Shown: positions 9,365 to 16,782 of the stretch, in pieces | Numbering within the stretch: the stretch's first letter is position 1 | How the letters are laid out: the number at the start of each line of letters is the position of its first letter | DNA from: CALJFL01 sp047633055 | GTDB taxonomy: Bacteria > Pseudomonadota > Gammaproteobacteria > Pseudomonadales > Halieaceae | NCBI GenBank assembly: GCA_047633055.1 | Contig: JBLIEI010000012.1 | Coordinates: 12,191 to 76,190 of the forward strand | Length of the DNA stretch: 64,000 nt | Direction of reading: 5' to 3' | The notes under the pieces: model-generated | What the model saw: only the letters and a program-made list of their open reading frames with translations | What the model was told of the DNA's origin: nothing | Database searches by the model: none | Translations under genes and position numbers: made by a program

Positions 9365-10324
9365 CTAGTCGTATATCGGGTAAAATCTATTGAACGCGCT
9401 TTCGCAGAAATCACCGGGATCATTGAAACGGCGATTTTTATTAAGGGCAGAAATATCATCCATCTCCTGCTGCGACAGCAAAAAATCGAAAATATCAATA
9501 TTTTGCTGTAGCCGCTCGGTTCTGGAGCTTTTGGTGATGATGTAACAATTGCGCTGAACCCCCCAACGTAACACTACCTGAGCCGGAGTTTTACCAACTC
9601 TCTCAGCCGCCCTCTTGACTACCTGCTGCTCAAGTACCGACTCCATTGCGTCCGCCATATCCAGCTCGAGGTAGGACAGGGCTCCCAGTGGTGAGAAGGC
9701 CGTGACGTCGATACCGTAGCTCTGCGCGTGGCGAATAAGCCGCTCCTGTGTCAGGTAGGGATGGGCCTCTATTTGTAATTCCGTCGGCTTGATGTTCGCG
9801 TAAGACATCAGGTCGTTCAACAGCCCGGAGTTGTAATTGCAGACCCCGATATTTCTGACTAACCCTTGCTCCACCAGGCCTTCCATTGAGAGCCAGGTTT
9901 CATGCAGGGGCACGGCGTCAATTTTCATTTCCACGGGATCCGCCTCCGGATCATAAAGCCACTCCGGCGGGTAACGGGTTTCAAAGGGCACAAATGGCTG
10001 GGCTATGGGGAAATGAATGAGATAGGAATCTAGATAATCCAGGCCCAGGTCTGACAGCGACCTGTCAAAGGCTGGCTTTACGTGCTCCTTGCGGTGGTAG
10101 GTATTCCACAACTTCGAGGTAACCCAAAGATCATCTCTCTGACAAAGCCCTGCATCAATAGCTCTAGCGATGCCCTGCCCAACCTCAATCTCATTACCGT
10201 AATCACAGGCACTGTCCAGGTGCCGATAGCCCGCCTCAATTGCGCTGTAGACCACATCAGCACAGTGCTTATTGGGTATCTTCCATAAACCCAAGCCAAG
10301 AATCGGTTTTTTCAGACTAGACAT
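9365..10324 (-). CDS. Aldo/keto reductase, xylose-reductase-like
   Basis: NAD(P)H-dependent aldehyde/ketone reductase of 319 residues with the AKR catalytic tetrad Asp37, Tyr42, Lys71 and His104. Several stretches read like fungal xylose reductases: the LIHFP segment followed by a loop with YPPEW, IKPTELQIEAHPYL, and the C-terminal RFNDPGDF. The coenzyme-binding TKSSRTERL matches the usual KSxxxxR motif. It probably reduces an aldose or a sugar-derived aldehyde. I chose ATG 10324, preceded by GAG, because an upstream start at 10384 would put the operator and promoter inside the gene. It is first in a three-gene run with the dioxygenase (11-base gap) and the SulP transporter. Confidence 0.88.
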   Translation of the reverse strand: MSSLKKPILGLGLWKIPNKHCADVVYSAIEAGYRHLDSACDYGNEIEVGQGIARAIDAGLCQRDDLWVTSKLWNTYHRKEHVKPAFDRSLSDLGLDYLDSYLIHFPIAQPFVPFETRYPPEWLYDPEADPVEMKIDAVPLHETWLSMEGLVEQGLVRNIGVCNYNSGLLNDLMSYANIKPTELQIEAHPYLTQERLIRHAQSYGIDVTAFSPLGALSYLELDMADAMESVLEQQVVKRAAERVGKTPAQVVLRWGVQRNCYIITKSSRTERLQQNIDIFDFLLSQQEMDDISALNKNRRFNDPGDFCESAFNRFYPIYD

Positions 10325-10357
10325 AGTATTCTCATTATATTTTCTATAATTTATATA

Positions 10358-10384
10358 TCTTATATAAGACATGTTTTTTGTCAA
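10358..10384 (-). promoter_or_regulatory. Promoter with operator-like palindrome, copy 3, for the aldo/keto reductase operon
   Basis: Third exact TCTTATATAAGA (10358-10369), 33 bases upstream of the reductase ATG. On the minus strand a perfect -35 TTGACA lies at 10379-10384, and a plausible -10 (TAAGAT, 16-bp spacer) falls inside the palindrome. A protein bound there would directly compete with RNA polymerase, which suggests repression relieved by an inducer. Confidence 0.72.
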
Positions 10385-10458
10385 GGCGTTAATCCAGCCG
10401 CAGCGCTGAAGTCTCTATGGGGGTGAGGCAAAGGAATGATTGTGGAGCGAGTAGCTGC

Positions 10459-11178
10459 TTAACCGAGAGTTACAGAGTAAACAAAGTCACTGGTGCTGCA
10501 ATAGGAACTACTCCATTCAACCACGCGGCCGTCAATACTGATACTGAACCGCTCAACGAGCAAGACAGGCGAACCAGGCTTTATGCCCAGGGATTTTGCA
10601 GCTCGCGCTGACGAGGACACCGAGCGCAACTCTTCCTTGACCTCGACGACACTGACACCGAATCTGTCTTGGTAAAGCGTGTAGAGTGCATTGGGATACG
10701 AATCCAGTTTGTCTATATCGGGAAATATGGCGAGCGGCTGGAGTATCGTCTCATAGATTGTGGGCTTGCCATTAAGAGAGCGCAATCGAACCATCTCGGC
10801 AACCTGTGCTTTAGCAGGCAACTTCAGGTGACCGCGCTCCTTCGACAGCGCAACGCGGCGCTTGACCGACAGAACCTGAGTCTCGGGAATAAGGCTATCT
10901 CCTCCGGGTTCGGAGAAGTGGAAAAAACGAAAGAATGAACTTTCGTCGGTGTGCTCTGCAACGTAAGTCCCCTTACCCTGCCTGCGCTCCAGTAACTTCT
11001 CGGCAACGAGGTTGTTGAGGGCTTTGCGAACCGTGCCCTGACTAACACCGAGTTCGGCCGCCAGCGCATATTCACTAGGCAGGGCATCTGAGGGTTTCCA
11101 CTCTCCCGCCACCAAACGCCCCATTAACTGATCGTAGACCTGCTTATAGAGGGGCTGAAAGCCAGTAACCAACGACAT
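10459..11178 (-). CDS. GntR family regulator, HutC subfamily (winged helix plus UTRA)
   Basis: DNA-binding regulator of 239 residues. An N-terminal winged helix-turn-helix (about 5-75, with LPSEYALAAELGVSQGTVRKAL and RRQGKGTYV) is followed by a UTRA ligand-binding domain (about 95-235, with the LVERFS and EWSSSY strands). Members usually repress sugar, amino sugar or histidine catabolism and are released by a pathway intermediate. I prefer ATG 11178, preceded by AAGGAA, over an upstream start lacking a ribosome binding site. It lies directly upstream of the aldo/keto reductase operon and is the best candidate to bind the three TCTTATATAAGA sites. No copy of that palindrome precedes its own gene. 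Confidence 0.88.
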   Translation of the reverse strand: MSLVTGFQPLYKQVYDQLMGRLVAGEWKPSDALPSEYALAAELGVSQGTVRKALNNLVAEKLLERRQGKGTYVAEHTDESSFFRFFHFSEPGGDSLIPETQVLSVKRRVALSKERGHLKLPAKAQVAEMVRLRSLNGKPTIYETILQPLAIFPDIDKLDSYPNALYTLYQDRFGVSVVEVKEELRSVSSSARAAKSLGIKPGSPVLLVERFSISIDGRVVEWSSSYCSTSDFVYSVTLG

Positions 11179-11393
11179 AACTAATTCCTTAGGGTGAATC
11201 GCAGTCCTCCAGACTGACGACGCAGGTAGTATAGGGAATATAGATGCCACCCTGCCAGCAAATACTTTTCACGGCAAACTGCTTGACCTGAACCCCGAAC
11301 AGCACGCGCAGCACACAGGGGAATGGACGAACAAACAAGCTGCTCGCAACTTGGCCTAATAAGAATGAGTTACGATCAATAGGGCCGGCTCTC

Positions 11394-12971
11394 CTACTCC
11401 CACTCAATTGTCGCCGGCGGCTTGCTGCTGATATCGTAGGTCACACGGGAAACACCGGAGATTTCATTGATAATCCGATTGGAGACTCGCTCCAACATAT
11501 CGTAGGGCAAGTGTGCCCAACGGGCAGTCATGAAATCGATGGTTTCTACTGCGCGCAACGCAATCACATACTCATAGCGGCGAGCATCCCCAACCACGCC
11601 TACCGACTTAACCGGTAGGAACACGGCAAAGGCCTGGGCGGTTTTGTGATACCAATCTTCCCTATGCAGCTCTTCCATAAATATGGCGTCCGCAAGGCGC
11701 AGAAGATCTGCATATTCCTTTTTCACCTCTCCCAAAATACGCACTCCCAACCCCGGTCCCGGGAATGGATGGCGGTAGACCATGTCATAGGGCAAGCCAA
11801 GCTCGAGGCCAATTTTTCGCACCTCGTCTTTAAAAAGTTCGCGCAACGGTTCTACCAGCTCGAATGCCATATCGTCGGGTAATCCACCGACATTGTGATG
11901 GGACTTGATAACGTGGGCCTTGCCGCTTTTGGCGCCAGCAGATTCAATTACGTCGGGATAAATAGTGCCCTGGGCGAGCCATTTCACGTCTTGAAGCTTC
12001 ACCGCCTCTTCATCAAACACGTCGATAAAGGTATTGCCGATAACTTTGCGCTTCTTCTCTGGGTCTGAGACCCCCTTTAAATTCGACAGGAACAACTCCG
12101 CCGAATCACTGCGGATGACCTTCACCCCCATATTGCGGGCAAACATATCCATCACCTGGTCGCCCTCGTTCAGTCGCAGCAAGCCATTATCGACAAAGAC
12201 ACAGGTCAACTGTTCACCGATCGCCCGGTGCAGTAGCGCTGCCACCACTGAGGAATCGACCCCGCCAGACAAACCCAACAAAACCTTGTCTGTGCCTACG
12301 GTAGCTTTCACCGTTGCAATAGCATCCTCAACTATATTGGCGGCTGTCCACAGCGCCTGACAACCACAAATCTCCAGCGCAAAGTGTTCAAAAATGCGCA
12401 TACCCTGCAGGGTATGAGTGACCTCCGGGTGAAATTGAATCCCGAACCAAGGCTTTTCACAATGCGCAATAGCGGCGATGGGACAGCTATCAGTTTCAGC
12501 AATCAGCTCGAACCCTTCCGGCAACTCAACCACCTTGTCGCCATGGCTCATCCACACATCCAGCAGGGAATGACCTTCGCTGTCGATATGATCGCGGATA
12601 TCGTGGAGCAGATCGCACTGGCCAACCAACTTTATCTGGGCATAGCCAAACTCGCTGGTGGCTGAGGGCGATACTCGGCCGCCAAACTGCTGCGCCATGG
12701 TCTGCATGCCATAACAGATGCCTAAAATAGGCAAGTCCATGTCAAAGATTTCAGCGGGGGCACGCGGCGATTCATCTGCCGCTACTGACTCAGGGCCGCC
12801 AGATAATATGATTCCGCGAGGATTGTAAGCGCGAATCTCTTCAATACTGATATCCCAGGAGCGAATTTCACTGTACACCCCAACCTCGCGTACCCGGCGG
12901 GCTATCAGCTGAGTGTATTGCGAACCGAAGTCCAGAATAAGAATTTTCTGGCCGTGTATATCTGCGCTCAT
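11394..12971 (-). CDS. guaA: GMP synthase (glutamine-hydrolysing)
   Basis: Converts XMP to GMP using ATP and glutamine in purine synthesis. Length 525 residues, as in other bacteria. The class I amidotransferase domain has its nucleophile Cys86 in GICYGMQ and the His181/Glu183 pair in QFHPEV. The ATP-pyrophosphatase P-loop reads GLSGGVDSS near residue 233, and the C-terminal dimerisation domain ends with KPPATIEWE. It follows guaB by 18 bases on the same strand, the usual guaBA operon order. Confidence 0.98.
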   Translation of the reverse strand: MSADIHGQKILILDFGSQYTQLIARRVREVGVYSEIRSWDISIEEIRAYNPRGIILSGGPESVAADESPRAPAEIFDMDLPILGICYGMQTMAQQFGGRVSPSATSEFGYAQIKLVGQCDLLHDIRDHIDSEGHSLLDVWMSHGDKVVELPEGFELIAETDSCPIAAIAHCEKPWFGIQFHPEVTHTLQGMRIFEHFALEICGCQALWTAANIVEDAIATVKATVGTDKVLLGLSGGVDSSVVAALLHRAIGEQLTCVFVDNGLLRLNEGDQVMDMFARNMGVKVIRSDSAELFLSNLKGVSDPEKKRKVIGNTFIDVFDEEAVKLQDVKWLAQGTIYPDVIESAGAKSGKAHVIKSHHNVGGLPDDMAFELVEPLRELFKDEVRKIGLELGLPYDMVYRHPFPGPGLGVRILGEVKKEYADLLRLADAIFMEELHREDWYHKTAQAFAVFLPVKSVGVVGDARRYEYVIALRAVETIDFMTARWAHLPYDMLERVSNRIINEISGVSRVTYDISSKPPATIEWE

Positions 12972-12989
12972 TCTAAGTCCTGATAGTCG

Positions 12990-14459
12990 TTAACGTACCG
13001 GGTAGTTGGGCGCTTCTTTGGTGATGGATACATCGTGAACATGGCTCTCTGACATGCCCGCGGTGGTGACGCGGACAAATTCAGGCCGAGTTCTCATGGT
13101 ATCAATATCCGCACTACCGGTGTAGCCCATCGCGGAGCGCACCCCACCCATCAACTGGTGAACAATTGCGGCGACCGGTCCTTTATAAGGAACCCGGCCC
13201 TCGATACCCTCAGGCACCAGCTTTTCCATACCTTTGCTGGCATCTTGGAAATAACGGTCAGACGAACCATGGGTTTGTGACATCGCTCCCAAGGAACCCA
13301 TCCCACGATAGGCTTTGTAGGTGCGCCCCTGATACAACTCAACCTCACCCGGGGCCTCCTCGGTGCCAGCGAACATGCTTCCCATCATGACCGCGTGAGC
13401 GCCGGCGGCAATCGCTTTAGAAATATCACCTGAGAACCGAATACCGCCATCGGCAATCACCGGCACGTCGCTATCAGCCAGTGCCTCTACTACGTTGGCG
13501 ATGGCAGTGACCTGAGGCACGCCGATCCCGGTAACAACGCGCGTGGTGCAGATGGATCCGGGGCCAATCCCCACTTTTACGCCGTCGGCGCCGGCCTTCG
13601 CTAGCGCTATGGCAGCGTCACCGGTAGCAATATTGCCGCCAATCACCTGCATATCCGGATAATCCGCCTTGATCTTCTTAACCTGCTCAATCACATTCTT
13701 CGAATGACCATGGGCGGTGTCAATCACCAGCACGTCAACGCCCGCGCGAACGAGTGCTTCTACCCGGTCGTCGGTGTCCGGGCTGGTACCCACTGACGCA
13801 CCAACCCGAAGCTGTCCATAGGAGTCCTTGCTCGCATACGGGAAGCTCTCCGCCTTGTCGAAATCCTTCACCGTAATCATGCCGGTGAGATCAAAATTCT
13901 CGTTTACCACCAGAATTTTTTCGATTCTATGTTTATGAAGAAGGCTTTGAACCTGCTCTGCACTGGCCCCCTCTTTGACCGTAATCAACTGCGCTTTGGG
14001 GGTCATGATGGCCGATACGGCTTTTTCCATATTCGATTCAAAGCGCAGGTCGCGACGCGTCACAATGCCCACAAGGTCGTGACCATCGAGCACCGGGACC
14101 CCAGAAATACCGTTAGCCCTGGTCAATTCGATCAATTCGGCGATAGAGGCAGTCTGCTGGATAGTGATTGGATCCTTAACCACGCCGCTCTCGAACTTTT
14201 TGACTTTACGGACCTGCTCAGCCTGCTCCGTTACTGTCATGCTCTTATGGACAATGCCTATGCCGCCCTCTTGGGCCATGGCGATGGCCAGACGGGACTC
14301 CGTCACGGTATCCATGGCGGCGGATAACAGCGGGATATTCAGGCTGATTTCCCGGGTTAGCTGGGTCCTGAGTGACACATCGGTGGGCACCACCTCGGAA
14401 TATCCGGGGAGTAGTAGAACATCGTCGAATGTCAGAGCTTCCTGAGCGATACGGATCAT
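12990..14459 (-). CDS. guaB: Inosine-5'-monophosphate dehydrogenase
   Basis: NAD-dependent oxidation of IMP to XMP, the committed step to guanine nucleotides. Start ATG 14459 is preceded by AGGAG; upstream extension to 14501 would cover the -10 box and is rejected. The barrel is interrupted by a CBS pair (roughly 95-205), which in other IMPDHs binds regulatory nucleotides. The catalytic Cys lies in GPGSICTTR, the flap RYFQ motif is present, and the length of 489 residues is normal. Operon partner of guaA; divergent from xseA. Confidence 0.98.
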   Translation of the reverse strand: MIRIAQEALTFDDVLLLPGYSEVVPTDVSLRTQLTREISLNIPLLSAAMDTVTESRLAIAMAQEGGIGIVHKSMTVTEQAEQVRKVKKFESGVVKDPITIQQTASIAELIELTRANGISGVPVLDGHDLVGIVTRRDLRFESNMEKAVSAIMTPKAQLITVKEGASAEQVQSLLHKHRIEKILVVNENFDLTGMITVKDFDKAESFPYASKDSYGQLRVGASVGTSPDTDDRVEALVRAGVDVLVIDTAHGHSKNVIEQVKKIKADYPDMQVIGGNIATGDAAIALAKAGADGVKVGIGPGSICTTRVVTGIGVPQVTAIANVVEALADSDVPVIADGGIRFSGDISKAIAAGAHAVMMGSMFAGTEEAPGEVELYQGRTYKAYRGMGSLGAMSQTHGSSDRYFQDASKGMEKLVPEGIEGRVPYKGPVAAIVHQLMGGVRSAMGYTGSADIDTMRTRPEFVRVTTAGMSESHVHDVSITKEAPNYPVR

Positions 14460-14500
14460 TGTGTTGGTTCTCCTGCTGGCGGCTTGCGAGTAAACGTGCA

Positions 14501-14530
14501 ATTATAAATCTTCGAGTGCCCCTCAGTAAA
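14501..14530 (-). promoter_or_regulatory. guaB promoter
   Basis: Minus strand: -10 TATAAT (14501-14506), an 18-bp spacer and -35-like TTTACT (14525-14530), about 40 bases upstream of the guaB ATG. It sits in the short divergent region shared with xseA. Called by eye from the perfect -10 box. Confidence 0.55.
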
Positions 14531-14553
14531 TAAAAGACGTATTTTCCTGAACT

Positions 14554-15942
14554 GTGTCCAATCCTTTCGACAATCTTCCAGGCAGTGGCGATAAGCCCAA
14601 GACTCTGACCGTGAGCCAGCTCAACCGGCAAGTAAGCTCACTGCTGGACAGCCATTTCGACTTTGTCTGGGTCGAGGGAGAGGTCTCCAATTTTGCCTCG
14701 CCGTCCTCAGGGCACTGGTATTTTTCCTTAAAAGACGGTGGCGCTCAGGTACGCTGCGCCATGTTCCGTAACCGCAATCAACGAATTCGGTTTAATCCGG
14801 AGAACGGCGACGCCATTCGCCTACGCTGCCGGGTATCCCTGTACGAGGGCCGCGGAGAGTTTCAGTTGATCGTTGAGCATATCGAACGGGCCGGGGCCGG
14901 CGCGCTGCAGCATGCTTTTGAACAATTAAAGGCTCGATTGCTGGCAGAAGGCCTGTTCGACAGCGAGCGTAAACGACCGCTCCCCACCAGTATCTCACAG
15001 CTGGGAGTGATCACCTCCCCCACCGGGGCCGCTATCCACGACATTCTGACGGTTCTGGAGCGACGCTGCCCCGCCATCGAGGTGTTTATATTACCGGTGA
15101 CCGTACAGGGCGAGTCCGCACCGGGAGAGATCGCCGCCGCCATCGAACGTGCAAACCGCTGGCAAAAGGAAGGAAAAATCTCTCTGGATGCCTTAATTGT
15201 CGGCCGCGGCGGCGGCTCGCTAGAGGATCTCTGGGCTTTTAATGAAGAGGTGGTGGCTCGCGCTATTACCGCTAGCGACTTGCCGGTGGTCAGCGCAGTA
15301 GGCCATGAAGTCGACTTCACTATTGCCGACATGGTCGCCGATCACCGTGCCCCTACCCCGTCCGCGGCAGCTGAGCTGCTAAGCCCGGACCAGCGCGAGT
15401 GGCTGGCCAAGCTGCAATCTCTGGAACAATCCCTGGAACGGCAAATTCGGCGTAAGTTCGCAGAAGCGAGCAGAGAACTTGAACATTTGAAACGGCGGCT
15501 CAAACACCCGGGCGCACAACTGCGCGAGCAGGCGCAGCGACTGGACGATCTGGAGCAGCGCCTGATCTTGGCGCAAAAGAATTTGCTACGGCAGCGCCAT
15601 AGCGAATTGACGTTGCTGCAGTCGCGCCTGCATGCCCACTCCCCGTTGGCTCGGCTCCAGGAGGGCAAGCAGGCGTTAAAGCGACTCCAGCAGAGACTCG
15701 AGAATGCTATTCACAGTCGACTAGACAACGCCAAAACACACTTGGTCCATCAATCGCAATTATTGGAATCACTGAGCCCGCTGGCGACACTGCAGCGTGG
15801 CTATTCAATATTAACCGATAGTGAGGGGCGAATAGTCAGCGACAGCGGTGCGATCCTCCCGGGGGCGGCAATACAAGCCAGACTCGCCCGCGGTCGTTTA
15901 ACATTGACCGTGGAAGACAGCGAGGGTGAGGCTGGAACCTAG
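14554..15942 (+). CDS. xseA: Exodeoxyribonuclease VII large subunit
   Basis: Large subunit of the single-strand DNA nuclease ExoVII, 462 residues. An N-terminal OB-fold (about residues 15-110, VEGEVSNF...GHWYFSLKD) binds DNA. The catalytic region includes GVITSPTGAA, GRGGGSLEDLWAFN and SAVGHEVDFTI. A long coiled-coil segment follows and the C-terminus has LQRGYSIL. Start is GTG 14554, placing the conserved LTVSQLN near residue 18. The 3' end overlaps the convergent CRP-like gene by 4 bases, so no terminator fits between them. The small subunit gene is not in the window. Confidence 0.96.
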   Translation: MSNPFDNLPGSGDKPKTLTVSQLNRQVSSLLDSHFDFVWVEGEVSNFASPSSGHWYFSLKDGGAQVRCAMFRNRNQRIRFNPENGDAIRLRCRVSLYEGRGEFQLIVEHIERAGAGALQHAFEQLKARLLAEGLFDSERKRPLPTSISQLGVITSPTGAAIHDILTVLERRCPAIEVFILPVTVQGESAPGEIAAAIERANRWQKEGKISLDALIVGRGGGSLEDLWAFNEEVVARAITASDLPVVSAVGHEVDFTIADMVADHRAPTPSAAAELLSPDQREWLAKLQSLEQSLERQIRRKFAEASRELEHLKRRLKHPGAQLREQAQRLDDLEQRLILAQKNLLRQRHSELTLLQSRLHAHSPLARLQEGKQALKRLQQRLENAIHSRLDNAKTHLVHQSQLLESLSPLATLQRGYSILTDSEGRIVSDSGAILPGAAIQARLARGRLTLTVEDSEGEAGT

Positions 15943-16586
15943 TATTTCGCCGGCAGGCGGGTGTTGATGATGATATGACGCCCTTCAAAGCGGATATACT
16001 CACCGATAGTGAGGTCCTTGAGAATACGCGCAACCATCTCGCGGGAAGCGCCAACACGGTCGGCAATATCCTGCTGAGTTAGCTTCTCGGGGATATACAG
16101 GGTGCCGTCACCACGTTCTTCCGACAGATCCATCAGCACATTAGCAACTCGACCGTACACGTCCTGTAGAGCCAGACTTTTAACATCAGCCGTAAGCTTA
16201 CGGACTCGCTGGGCAAGATTTCGTACCAGTTGACGGCCGATATTGGGATGCTCTTCCAATACCCGGCTGAAGTCTTCCTTATAGATGATGCAAAAGCTGC
16301 ACTTTTCGACCGTACGCACAGAGGCGGAACGGGTTGAGTCGTCTAACAGGGCCAATTCACCGAAATAATCACCGGCGGACTGAGTGTTCATAATGAACTC
16401 TTTGCCGTTCTTATCGCTACAGTAAACCTTGACCTTGCCGCTCTCGATGACAAACAGCGAATCAGCGGGGTCATTCTCATGAATCACCACGGTGTTTTTT
16501 GGGAAAGAGCGGCTGACACTGCTTGAGCCTAGCGCTTCCAGTTCGTCGAGTGAAAGCCCTTGAAAAATTTCTACCTGCTGCAACAT
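15939..16586 (-). CDS. CRP/FNR family transcription regulator (CRP/Vfr-like)
   Basis: Cyclic-nucleotide-type regulator of 215 residues from ATG 16586 (AGGACAGG upstream). The cNMP-binding domain (about 10-115) keeps the phosphate-binding cassette: Glu77 in FGELALL, and Arg86-Ser87 in TRSASVR. In the C-helix the Thr equivalent to CRP Thr127 is present (Thr132), while the Ser128 position is Ala133. The HTH recognition helix reads SREMVAR, keeping the Arg-Glu-Arg contacts that CRP uses on TGTGA half-sites. It is divergent from a nucleotidyl cyclase gene 197 bases away, which makes a cNMP-sensing circuit plausible. No FNR-type cysteine cluster is seen. Confidence 0.88.
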   Translation of the reverse strand: MLQQVEIFQGLSLDELEALGSSSVSRSFPKNTVVIHENDPADSLFVIESGKVKVYCSDKNGKEFIMNTQSAGDYFGELALLDDSTRSASVRTVEKCSFCIIYKEDFSRVLEEHPNIGRQLVRNLAQRVRKLTADVKSLALQDVYGRVANVLMDLSEERGDGTLYIPEKLTQQDIADRVGASREMVARILKDLTIGEYIRFEGRHIIINTRLPAKY

Positions 16587-16782
16587 TTCTGAACCTGTCC
16601 TGTGAAAAGCATAGTCCTTATAGCTATTACCCCAATAGTAACCCAAAGTTCTGCGTTTGCGCACCCGTGAAAGCAAAATCGAGCGCTTAGATCGCAGATA
16701 AGCACCGACAAGCCGTTTCCACTGCTCCAATTGCCTCGTTATACTCTAGGCATTGAACTTGTCCAAGGATTCTGGCGATAGC

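Noticed and set aside
11179..11393. Autoregulatory operator upstream of the GntR gene
   Set aside because: No TCTTATATAAGA or close variant was seen in this interval, so autoregulation through the same motif is not supported.
16587..16782. CRP-binding site between the CRP-like and cyclase genes
   Set aside because: I looked for TGTGA-N6-TCACA. Only a weak CTATT-N5-AATAG repeat is present, which does not fit the consensus.
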